DNA of 64,000 bases from Apostichopus japonicus (Eukaryota; Echinodermata; Holothuroidea; Aspidochirotida; Stichopodidae), in NCBI RefSeq assembly GCF_037975245.1, contig NC_092564.1, positions 10,580,484 to 10,644,483 on the forward strand, read 5' to 3'. A program made the translations under genes and the position numbers. The notes beneath the pieces are model-generated. The model did not search any database and was not told where the DNA came from. It saw nothing but the letters and a program-made list of their open reading frames with translations. Of this stretch, positions 12,101 through 24,500 are shown one piece after another. Positions within the stretch are counted from its first letter, which is position 1. Every line of letters starts with the position of its first letter.

Positions 12101-12293
12101 AAAGAGAGTCTCGATCTTCAGCTCGTACAGTGCGCCGAGCCATCGCGCCATCGTATGGACTGAGATATTAGGTGGATTAACTAATACTTACAGCTCCCCG
12201 TGTAGGCACTTGCTGTAAAAGATCGGCAAAAGACGTCATCACCCGGGGTTCGAACCACGGATGCAAAAGAGAGTCTCGATCTTCAGCTCGTAC
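9160..12293. repeat. Tandem duplication with 10-unit offset (1,650 bp)
   Basis: 9160-10643 and 10810-12293 match over about 1,484 bp at an offset of 1,650 bp, with no mismatch that I can see. Shared private markers are TGAAATATT, two AAAGCGAGTC units, TATTATGTGG and GGGGCTCG. The tenth unit of the first copy differs (TACGGTG and TATTACGTGG). Confidence 0.85.
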
Positions 12294-15200
12294 AGTGCGC
12301 CGAGCCATCGCGCCATCGTATGGACTGAGATATTAGGTGGATTAACTAATACTTACAGCTCCCCGTGTAGGCACTTGCTGTAAAAGATCGGCAAAAGACG
12401 TCATCACCCGGGGTTCGAACCACGGATGCAAAAGAGAGTCTCGATCTTCAGCTCGTACAGTGCGCCGAGCCATCGCGCCATCGTATGGACTGAGATATTA
12501 GGTGGATTAACTAATACTTACAGCTCCCCGTGTAGGCACTTGCTGTAAAAGATCGGCAAAAGACGTCATCACCCGGGGTTCGAACCACGGATGCAAAAGA
12601 GAGTCTCGATCACCAGTTCGTACAGTGCGCCAAGCCATCGCGCCATCGTATGGACAGAGATATTAGGTGGATTAACTAATACTTACAGCTCCCCGTGTAG
12701 GCACTTGCTGTAAAAGATCGGCAAAAGACGTCATCACCCGGGGTTCGAACCACGGATGCAAAAGAGAGTCTCGATCTTCAGCTCGCACAGTGCGCCAAGC
12801 CATCGCGCCACTGTATGGACTGAGATATTAGGTGGATTAACTAATACTTACAGCTCCCCGTGTAGGCACTTGCTGTAAAAGATCGGCAAAAGACGTCATC
12901 ACCCGGGGTTCGAACCACGGATGCAAAAGAGAGTCTCGATCATCAGCTCGCACAGTGCGCGGAGCCATCGCGCCACTGTATGGACTGAGATATTAGGTGG
13001 ATTAACTAATACTTACAGCTCCCCGTGTAGGCACTTGCTGTAAAAGATCGGCAAAAGACGTCATCACCCGGGGTTCGAACCACGGATGCAAAAGAGAGTC
13101 TCGATCATCAGCTCGTACGGTGCGCGGAGCCATCGCGCCACTGTATGGACTGAGATATTAGGTGGATTAACTAATACTTACAGCTCCCCGTGTAGGCACT
13201 TGCTGTAAAAGATCGGCAAAAGACGTCATCACCCGGGGTTCGAACCACGGATGCAAAAGAGAGTCTCGATCTTCAGCTCGTACAGTGCGCCAAGCCATCG
13301 CGCCATCGTATGGACTGAGATAATAGGTGGATTAACTAATACTTACAGCTCCCCGTGTAGGCACTTGCTGTAAAAGATCGGCAAAAGACGTCATCACCCG
13401 GGGTTCGAACCACGGATGCAAAAGAGAGTCTCGATCACCAGTTCGTACAGTGCGCCAAGCCATCGCGCCATCGTATGGACAGAGATATTAGGTGGATTAA
13501 CTAATACTTACAGCTCCCCGTGTAGGCACTTGCTGTAAAAGATCGGCAAAAGACGTCATCACCCGGGGTTCGAACCACGGATGCAAAAGAGAGTCTCGAT
13601 CACCAGTTCGTACAGTGCGCCAAGCCATCGCGCCATCGTATGGACAGAGATATTAGGTGGATTAACTAATACTTACAGCTCCCCGTGTAGGCACTTGCTG
13701 TAAAAGATCGGCAAAAGACGTCATCACCCGGGGTTCGAACCACGGATGCAAAAGAGAGTCTCGATCATCAGCTCGCACAGTGCGCCAAGCCATCGCGCCA
13801 CTGTATGGACTGAGATATTAGGTGGATTAACTAATACTTACAGCTCCCCGTGTAGGCACTTGCTGTAAAAGATCGGCAAAAGACGTCATCACCCGGGGTT
13901 CGAACCACGGATGCAAAAGAGAGTCTCGATCATCAGCTCGTACGGTGCGCGGAGCCATCGCGCCACTGTATGGACTGAGATATTAGGTGGATTAACTAAT
14001 ACTTACAGCTCCCCGTGTAAGCACTTGCTGTAAAAGATCGGCAAAAGACGTCATCACCCGGGGTTCGAACCACGGATGCAAAAGAGAATCTCGATCATCA
14101 GCTCGCACAGTGCGCGGAGCCATCGCGCCACTGTATGGACTGAGATATTAGGTGGATTAACTAATACTTACAGCTCCCCGTGTAGGCACTTGCTGTAAAA
14201 GATCGGCAAAAGACGTCATCACCCGGGGTTCGAACCACGGATGCAAAAGAGAGTCTCGATCATCAGCTCGCACAGTGCGCCGAGCCATCGCGCCATCGTA
14301 TGGACTGAGATATTAGGTGGATTAACTAATACTTACAGCTCCCCGTGTAGGCACTTGCTGTAAAAGATCGGCAAAAGACGTCATCACCCGGGGTTCGAAC
14401 CACGGATGCAAAAGAGAGCCTCGATCACCAGCTCGCACAGTGCGCCGAGCCATCGCGCCATCGTATGGACAGAGATATTAGGTGGATTAACTAATACTTA
14501 CAGCTCCCCGTGTAGGCACTTGCTGTAAAAGATCGGCAAAAGACGTCATCACCCGGGTTTCGAACCACGGATGCAAAAGAGAGTCTCGATCACCAGCTCG
14601 CACAGTGCGCCGAGACATCGCGCCACCGTATGGACAGAGATATTAGGTGGATTAACTAATACTTACAGCTCCCCGTGTAGGCACTTGCTGTAAAAGATCG
14701 GCAAAAGACGTCATCACCCGGGGTTCGAACCACGGATGCAAAAGAGAGTCTCGATCACCAGCTCGCACAGTGCGCCGAGACATCGCGCCACCGTATGGAC
14801 AGAGATATTAGGTGGATTAACTAATACTTACAGCTCCCCGTGTAGGCACTTGCTGTAAAAGATCGGCAAAAGACGTCATCACCCGGGGTTCGAACCACGG
14901 ATGCAAAAGAGAGTCTCGATCATCAGCTCGCACAGTGCGCGGAGCCATCGCGCCACTGTATGGACTGAGAGATTAGGTGGATTAACTAATACTTACAGCT
15001 CCCCGTGTAGGCACTTGCTGTAAAAGATCGGCAAAAGACGTCATCACCCGGGGTTCGAACCACGGATGCAAAAGAGAGTCTCGATCATCAGCTCGCACAG
15101 TGCGCGGAGCCATCGCGCCACTGTATGGACTGAGAGATTAGGAGGATTAACTTATACTTACAGCTCCCCGTGTAGGCACTTGCTGTAAAAGATCGGCAAA

Positions 15201-18200
15201 AGACGTCATCACCCGGGGTTCGAACCACGGATGCAAAAGAGAGTCTCGATCATCAGCTCGCACAGTGCGCGGAGCCATCGCGCCACTGTATGGACTGAGA
15301 GATTAGGTGGATTAACTAATACTTACAGCTCCCCGTGTAGGCACTTGCTGTAAAAGATCGGCAAAAGACGTCATCACCCGGGGTTCGAACCACGGATGCA
15401 AAAGAGAGTCTCGATCATCAGCTCGCACAGTGCGCGGAGCCATCGCGCCACTGTATGGACTGAGAGATTAGGTGGATTAACCAATACTTACAGCTCCCCG
15501 TGTAGGCAATTGCTGTAAAAGATCGGCAAAAGACGTCATCACCCGGGGTTCGAACCACGGATGCAAAAGAGAGTCTCGATCATCAGCTCGCACAGTGCGC
15601 CAAGCCATCGCGCCACTGTATGGACTGAGATATTAGGTGGATTAACTAATACTTACAGCTCCCCGTGTAAGCACTTGCTGTAAAAGATCGGCAAAAGACG
15701 TCATCACCCGGGGTTCGAACCACGGATGCAAAAGAGAGTCTCGATCATCAGCTCGCACGGTGCGCGGAGCCATCGCGCCACTGTATGGACTGAGATATTA
15801 GGTGGATTAACTAATACTTACAGCTCCCCGTGTAAGCACTTGCTGTAAAAGATCGGCAAAAGACGTCATCACCCGGGGTTCGAACCACGGATGCAAAAGA
15901 GAATCTCGATCATCAGCTCGCACGGTGCGCGGAGCCATCGCGCCACTGTATGGACTGAGATATTAGGTGGATTAACTAATACTTACAGCTCCCCGTGTAG
16001 GCACTTGCTGTAAAAGATCGGCAAAAGACGTCATCACCCGGGGTTCGAACCACGGATGCAAAAGAGAGTCTCGATCATCAGCTCGCACAGTGCGCCGAGC
16101 CATCGCGCCATCGTATGGACTGAGATATTAGGTGGATTAACTAATACTTACAGCTCCCCGTGTAGGCACTTGCTGTAAAAGATCGGCAAAAGACGTCATC
16201 ACCCGGGGTTCGAACCACGGATGCAAAAGAGAGCCTCGATCACCAGCTCGCACAGTGCGCCGAGCCATCGCGCCATCGTATGGACAGAGATATTAGGTGG
16301 ATTAACTAATACTTACAGCTCCCCGTGTAGGCACTTGCTGTAAAAGATCGGCAAAAGACGTCATCACCCGGGGTTCGAACCACGGATGCAAAAGAGAGTC
16401 TCGATCATCAGCTCGCACAGTGCGCCGAGCCATCGCGCCATCGTATGGACTGAGATATTAGGTGGATTAACTAATACTTACAGCTCCCCGTGTAGGCACT
16501 TGCTGTAAAAGATCGGCAAAAGACGTCATCACCCGGGGTTCGAACCACGGATGCAAAAGAGAGCCTCGATCACCAGCTCGCACAGTGCGCCGAGCCATCG
16601 CGCCATCGTATGGACAGAGATATTAGGTGGATTAACTAATACTTACAGCTCCCCGTGTAGGCACTTGCTGTAAAAGATCGGCAAAAGACGTCATCACCCG
16701 GGGTTCGAACCACGGATGCAAAAGAGAGTCTCGATCATCAGCTCGCACAGTGCGCCAAGCCATCGCGCCACTGTATGGACTGAGAGATTAGGTGGATTAA
16801 CTAATACTTACAGCTCCCCGTGTAGGCACTTGCTGTAAAAGATCGGCAAAAGACGTCATCACCCGGGGTTCGAACCACGGATGCAAAAGAGAGTCTCGAT
16901 CATCAGCTCGCACAGTGCGCGGAGCCATCGCGCCACTGTATGGACTGAGAGATTAGGAGGATTAACTAATACTTACAGCTCCCCGTGTAGGCACTTGCTG
17001 TAAAAGATCGGCAAAAGACGTCATCACCCGGGGTTCGAACCACGGATGCAAAAGAGAGTTTCGATCATCAGCTCGCACGGTGCGCGTAGCCATCGCGCCA
17101 CTGTATGGACTGAGAGATTAGGTGGATTAACTAATACTTACAGCTCCCCGTGTAGGCACTTGCTGTAAAAGATCGGCAAAAGACGTCATCACCCGGGGTT
17201 CGAACCACGGATGCAAAAGAGAGTCTCGATCATCAGCTCGCACAGTGCGCGGAGCCATCGCGCCACTGTATGGACTGAGAGATTAGGTGGATTAACCAAT
17301 ACTTACAGCTCCCCGTGTAGGCAATTGCTGTAAAAGATCGGCAAAAGACGTCATCACCCGGGGTTCGAACCACGGATGCAAAAGAGAGTCTCGATCATCA
17401 GCTCGCACAGTGCGCCAAGCCATCGCGCCACTGTATGGACTGAGATATTAGGTGGATTAACTAATACTTACAGCTCCCCGTGTAAGCACTTGCAGTAAAA
17501 GATCGGCAAAAGACGTCATCACCCGGGGTTCGAACCACGGATGCAAAAGAGAGTCTCGATCATCAGCTCGCACGGTGCGCGGAGCCATCGCGCCATCGTA
17601 TGGACTGAGATATTAGGTGGATTAACTAATACTTACAGCTCCCCGTGTAGGCACTTGCTGTAAAAGATCGGCAAAAGACGTCATCACCCGGGGTTCGAAC
17701 CACGGATGCAAAAGAGAGTTTCGATCATCAGCTCGCACGGTGCGCGGAGCCATCGCGCCATCGTATGGACTGAGATATTAGGTGGATTAACTAATACTTA
17801 CAGCTCCCCGTGTAGGCACTTGCTGTAAAAGATCGGCAAAAGACGTCATCACCCGGGGTTCGAACCACGGATGCAAAAGAGAGTCTCGATCATCAGCTCG
17901 CACGGTGCGCGGAGCCATCGCGCCATCGTATGGACTGAGATATTAGGTGGATTAACTAATACTTACAGCTCCCCGTGTAGGCACTTGCTGTAAAAGATCG
18001 GCAAAAGACGTCATCACCCGGGGTTCGAACCACGGATGCAAAAGAGAGTTTCGATCATCAGCTCGCACGGTGCGCGGAGCCATCGCGCCATCGTATGGAC
18101 TGAGATATTAGGTGGATTAACTAATACTTACAGCTCCCCGTGTAGGCACTTGCTGTAAAAGATCGGCAAAAGACGTCATCACCCGGGGTTCGAACCACGG

Positions 18201-18639
18201 ATGCAAAAGAGAGTCTCGATCATCAGCTCGCACGGTGCGCGGAGCCATCGCGCCATCGTATGGACTGAGATATTAGGTGGATTAACTAATACTTACAGCT
18301 CCCCGTGTAGGCACTTGCTGTAAAAGATCGGCAAAAGACGTCATCACCCGGGGTTCGAACCACGGATGCAAAAGAGAGTCTCGATCACCAGCTCGCACAG
18401 TGCGCCGAGCCATCGCGCCATCGTATGGACAGAGATATTAGGTGGATTAACTAATACTTACAGCTCCCCGTGTAGGCACTTGCTGTAAAAGATCGGCAAA
18501 AGACGTCATCACCCGGGTTTCGAACCACGGATGCAAAAGAGAGTCTCGATCACCAGCTCGCACAGTGCGCCGAGACATCGCGCCACCGTATGGACAGAGA
18601 TATTAGGTGGATTAACTAATGCTTACAGCTCCCCGTGTA

Positions 18640-20650
18640 GGCACTTGCTGTAAAAGATCAGCAAAAGACGTCATCACCCGGGGTTCGAACCACGGATGCA
18701 AAAGAGAGTCTCGATCATCAGCTCGCACAGTGCGCGGAGCCATCGCGCCACTGTATGGACTGAGAGATTAGGTGGATTAACTAATACTTACAGCTCCCCG
18801 TGTAGGCACTTGCTGTAAAAGATCGGCAAAAGACGTCATCACCCGGGGTTCGAACCACGGATGCAAAAGAGAGTCTCGATCATCAGCTCGCACAGTGCGC
18901 GGAGCCATCGCGCCACTGTATGGACTGAGAGATTAGGTGGATTAACTAATACTTACAGCTCCCCGTGTAGGCACTTGCTGTAAAAGATCGGCAAAAGACG
19001 TCATCACCCGGGGTTCGAACCACGGATGCAAAAGAGAGTCTCGATCATCAGCTCGCACAGTGCGCGGAGCCATCGCGCCACTGTATGGACTGAGAGATTA
19101 GGTGGATTAACTAATACTTACAGCTCCCCGTGTAGGCACTTGCTGTAAAAGATCGGCAAAAGACGTCATCACCCGGGGTTCGAACCACGGATGCAAAAGA
19201 GAGTCTCGATCATCAGCTCGCACAGTGCGCGGAGCCATCGCGCCACTGTATGGACTGAGAGATTAGGTGGATTAACCAATACTTACAGCTCCCCGTGTAG
19301 GCAATTGCTGTAAAAGATCGGCAAAAGACGTCATCACCCGGGGTTCGAACCACGGATGCAAAAGAGAGTCTCGATCTTCAGCTCGCACAGTGCGCGGAGC
19401 CATCGCGCCACTGTATGGACTGAGAGATTAGGTGGATTAACCAATACTTACAGCTCCCCGTGTAGGCAATTGCTGTAAAAGATCGGCAAAAGACGTCATC
19501 ACCCGGGGTTCGAACCACGGATGCAAAAGAGAGTCTCGATCATCAGCTCGCACGGTGCGCGGAGCCATCGCGCCACTGTATGGACTGAGATATTAGGTGG
19601 ATTAACTAATACTTACAGCTCCCCGTGTAGGCACTTGCTGTAAAAGATCGGCAAAAGACGTCATCACCCGGGGTTCGAACCACGGATGCAAAAGAGAGTC
19701 TCGATCATCAGCTCGCACAGTGCGCGGAGCCATCGCGCCACTGTATGGACTGAGAGATTAGGTGGATTAACTAATACTTACAGCTCCCCGTGTAGGCACT
19801 TGCTGTAAAAGATCGGCAAAAGACGTCATCACCCGGGGTTCGAACCACGGATGCAAAAGAGAGTCTCGATCATCAGCTCGCACAGTGCGCGGAGCCATCG
19901 CGCCACCGTATGGACTGAGAGATTAGGTGGATTAACTAATACTTACAGCTCCCCGTGTAGGCACTTGCTGTAAAAGATCGGCAAAAGACGTCATCACCCG
20001 GGGTTCGAACCACGGATGCAAAAGAGAGTCTCGATCATCAGCTCGCACAGTGCGCGGAGCCATCGCGCCACTGTATGGACTGAGAGATTAGGTGGATTAA
20101 CTAATACTTACAGCTCCCCGTGTAGGCACTTGCTGTAAAAGATCGGCAAAAGACGTCATCACCCGGGGTTCGAACCACGGATGCAAAAGAGAGTCTCGAT
20201 CATCAGCTCGCACAGTGCGCGGAGCCATCGCGCCACTGTATGGACTGAGAGATTAGGTGGATTAACCAATACTTACAGCTCCCCGTGTAGGCAATTGCTG
20301 TAAAAGATCGGCAAAAGACGTCATCACCCGGGGTTCGAACCACGGATGCAAAAGAGAGTCTCGATCTTCAGCTCGCACAGTGCGCGGAGCCATCGCGCCA
20401 CTGTATGGACTGAGAGATTAGGTGGATTAACCAATACTTACAGCTCCCCGTGTAGGCAATTGCTGTAAAAGATCGGCAAAAGACGTCATCACCCGGGGTT
20501 CGAACCACGGATGCAAAAGAGAGTCTCGATCATCAGCTCGCACGGTGCGCGGAGCCATCGCGCCACTGTATGGACTGAGATATTAGGTGGATTAACTAAT
20601 ACTTACAGCTCCCCGTGTAGGCACTTGCTGTAAAAGATCGGCAAAAGACG
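18640..20650. repeat. Tandem duplication with 6-unit offset (990 bp)
   Basis: Blocks near 18.65-19.63 kb and 19.64-20.63 kb match at an offset of 990 bp. Both contain two ATTAACCAATACTT plus GCAATTGCTG units and a CTTCAGCTCGCACAG unit in the same order. At least one difference separates them (CACTGT versus CACCGT near 18,917/19,907). A partial third copy appears to follow. Boundaries are approximate. Confidence 0.7.
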
Positions 20651-21594
20651 TCATCACCCGGGGTTCGAACCACGGATACAAAAGAGAGTCTCGATCATCA
20701 GCTCGCACAGTGCGCGGAGCCATCGCGCCACTGTATGGACTGAGAGATTAGGTGGATTAACTAATACTTACAGCTCCCCGTGTAGGCACTTGCTGTAAAA
20801 GATCGGCAAAAGACGTCATCACCCGGGGTTCGAACCACGGATGCAAAAGAGAGTCTCGATCATCAGCTCGCACAGTGCGCGGAGCCATCGCGCCACTGTA
20901 TGGACTGAGAGATTAGGTGGATTAACTAATACTTACAGCTCCCCGTGTAGGCACTTGCTGTAAAAGATCGGCAAAAGACGTCATCACCCGGGGTTCGAAC
21001 CACGGATGCAAAAGAGAGTCTCGATCATCAGCTCGCACAGTGCGCGGAGCCATCGCGCCACCGTATGGACTGAGAGATTAGGTGGATTAACTAATACTTA
21101 CAGCTCCCCGTGTAGGCACTTGCTGTAAAAGATCGGCAAAAGACGTCATCACCCGGGGTTCGAACCACGGATGCAAAAGAGAGTCTCGATCATCAGCTCG
21201 TACGGTGCGCGGAGCCATCGCGCCACTGTATGGACTGAGATATTAGGTGGATTAACTAATACTTACATCTCCCCGTGTAGGCACTTGCTGTAAAAGATCG
21301 GCAAAAGACGTCATCACCCGGGGTTCGAACCACGGATGCAAAAGAGAGTCTCGATCATCAGCTCGTACGGTGCGCCAAGCCATCGCGCCACCGTATGGAC
21401 TGAGATATTAGGTGGATTAACTAATCCTTACATCTCCCCGTGTAGGCACTTGCTGTAAAAGATCGGCAAAAGACGTCATCACCCGGGGTTCGAACCACGG
21501 ATGCAAAAGAAAGTCTCGATCATCAGGTCGTACAGTGCGCCAAGCCATCGCGCCATCGTATGGACTGAGATATTAGGTGGATTAACTAATACTT

Positions 21595-24500
21595 ACAGCT
21601 CCCCGTGTAGGCACTTGCTGTAAAAGATCGGCAAAAGACGTCATCACCCGGGGTTCGAACCACGGATGCAAAAGAGAGTCTCGATCTTCAGCTCGTACAG
21701 TGCGCCAAGCCATCGCGCCACCGTATGGACTGAGATATTAGGTGGATTAACTAATACTTACAGCTCCCCGTGTAGGCACTTGCTGTAAAAGATCGGCAAA
21801 AGACGTCATCACCCGGGGTTCGAACCACGGATGCAAAAGAGAGTCTCGATCTTCAGCTCGTACAGTGCGCCAAGCCATCGCGCCACCGTATGGACTGAGA
21901 TATTAGGTGGATTAACTAATACTTACAGCTCCCCGTGTAGGCACTTGCTGTAAAAGATCGGCAAAAGACGTCATCACCCGGGGTTCGAACCACGGATGCA
22001 AAAGAGAGTCTCGATCTTCAGCTCGTACAGTGCGCCAAGCCATCGCGCCACCGTATGGACTGAGATATTAGGTGGATTAACTAATACTTACAGCTCCCCG
22101 TGTAGGCACTTGCTGTAAAAGATCGGCAAAAGACGTCATCACCCGGGGTTCGAACCACGGATGCAAAAGAGAGTCTCGATCTTCAGCTCGTACAGTGCGC
22201 CAAGCCATCGCGCCACTGTATGGACTGAGATATTAGGTGGATTAACTAATACTTACAGCTCCCCGTGTAGGCACTTGCTGTAAAAGATCGGCAAAAGACG
22301 TCATCACCCGGGGTTCGAACCACGGATGCAAAAGAGAGTCTCGATCTTCAGCTCGTACAGTGCGCCAAGCCATCGCGCCACTGTATGGACTGAGATATTA
22401 GGTGGATTAACTAATACTTACAGCTCCCCGTGTAGGCACTTGCTGTAAAAGATCGGCAAAAGACGTCATCACCCGGGGTTCGAACCACGGATGCAAAAGA
22501 GAGTCTCGATCTTCAGCTCGTACAGTGCGCCAAGCCATCGCGCCACTGTATGGACTGAGATATTAGGTGGATTAACTAATACTTACAGCTCCCCGTGTAG
22601 GCACTTGCTGTAAAAGATCGGCAAAAGACGTCATCACCCGGGGTTCGAACCACGGATGCAAAAGAGAGTCTCGATCTTCAGCTCGTACAGTGCGCCAAGC
22701 CATCGCGCCACTGTATGGACTGAGATATTAGGTGGATTAACTAATACTTACAGCTCCCCGTGTAGGCACTTGCTGTAAAAGATCGGCAAAAGACGTCATC
22801 ACCCGGGGTTCGAACCACGGATGCAAAAGAGAGTCTCGATCTTCAGCTCGTACAGTGCGCCAAGCCATCGCGCCACTGTATGGACTGAGATATTAGGTGG
22901 ATTAACTAATACTTACAGCTCCCCGTGTAGGCACTTGCTGTAAAAGATCGGCAAAAGACGTCATCACCCGGGGTTCGAACCACGGATGCAAAAGAAAGTC
23001 TCGATCATCAGGTCGTACAGTGCGCCAAGCCATCGCGCCATCGTATGGACTGAGATATTAGGTGGATTAACTAATACTTACAGCTCCCCGTGTAGGCACT
23101 TGCTGTAAAAGATCGGCAAAAGACGTCATCACCCGGGGTTCGAACCACGGATGCAAAAGAGAGTCTCGATCTTCAGCTCGTACAGTGCGCCAAGCCATCG
23201 CGCCACTGTATGGACTGAGATATTAGGTGGATTAACTAATACTTACAGCTCCCCGTGTAGGCACTTGCTGTAAAAGATCGGCAAAAGACGTCATCACCCG
23301 GGGTTCGAACCACGGATGCAAAAGAGAGTCTCGATCTTCAGCTCGTACAGTGCGCGGAGCCATCGCGCCACTGTATGGACTGAGATATTAGGTGGATTAA
23401 CTAATACTTACAGCTCCCCGTGTAGGCACTTGCTGTAAAAGATCGGCAAAAGACGTCATCACCCGGGGTTCGAACCACGGATGCAAAAGAGAGTCTCGAT
23501 CTTCAGCTCGTACAGTGCGCGGAGCCCTCGCGCCACTGTATGGACTGAGATATTAGGTGGATTAACTAATACTTACAGCTCCCCGTGTAGGCACTTGCTG
23601 TAAAAGATCGGCAAAAGACGTCATCACCCGGGGTTCGAACCACGGATGCAAAAGAGAGTCTCGATCATCAGCTCGTACAGTGCGCGGAGCCATCGCGCCA
23701 CTGTATGGACTGAGATATTAGGTGGATTAACTAATACTTACAGCTCCCCGTGTAGGCACTTGCTGTAAAAGATCGGCAAAAGACGTCATCACCCGGGGTT
23801 CGAACCACGGATGCAAAAGAGAGTCTCGATCTTCAGCTCGTACAGTGCGCCAAGCCATCGCGCCACTGTATGGACTGAGATATTAGGTGGATTAACTAAT
23901 ACTTACAGCTCCCCGTGTAGGCACTTGCTGTAAAAGATCGGCAAAAGACGTCATCACCCGGGGTTCGAACCACGGATGCAAAAGAGAGTCTCGATCTTCA
24001 GCTCGTACAGTGCGCCAAGCCATCGCGCCACTGTATGGACTGAGATATTAGGTGGATTAACTAATACTTACAGCTCCCCGTGTAGGCACTTGCTGTAAAA
24101 GATCGGCAAAAGACGTCATCACCCGGGGTTCGAACCACGGATGCAAAAGAGAGTCTCGATCTTCAGCTCGTACAGTGCGCCAAGCCATCGCGCCACTGTA
24201 TGGACTGAGATATTAGGTGGATTAACTAATACTTACAGCTCCCCGTGTAGGCACTTGCTGTAAAAGATCGGCAAAAGACGTCATCACCCGGGGTTCGAAC
24301 CACGGATGCAAAAGAGAGTCTCGATCTTCAGCTCGTACAGTGCGCCAAGCCATCGCGCCACTGTATGGACTGAGATATTAGGTGGATTAACTAATACTTA
24401 CAGCTCCCCGTGTAGGCACTTGCTGTAAAAGATCGGCAAAAGACGTCATCACCCGGGGTTCGAACCACGGATGCAAAAGAGAGTCTCGATCTTCAGCTCG

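Larger units (their letters stand above)
2621..21594. repeat. Satellite zone 2: divergent, intermixed subfamilies
   Basis: About 115 units that differ from the consensus at linked positions. Typical states are CATCAG or CACCAG for CTTCAG, GCACAG or GTACGG for GTACAG, CCGAG or CGGAG for CCAAG, CATCGT for CACTGT, ACAGAG for ACTGAG, and GAGATT for GATATT. Subfamilies alternate in blocks and are organised by multi-unit duplications. Every unit from 3,775 onward keeps the 165-bp length. I see no gene or insertion here. Confidence 0.9.

Noticed and set aside
21434-23206. A nine-unit (1,485-bp) block duplication suggested by the AAGAAAGTCTCG/CAGGTCG unit at 21.5 and 23.0 kb.
   Set aside because: Only about 290 bp match around the marker before differences appear, so it shows copying of one or two units and not a nine-unit block.
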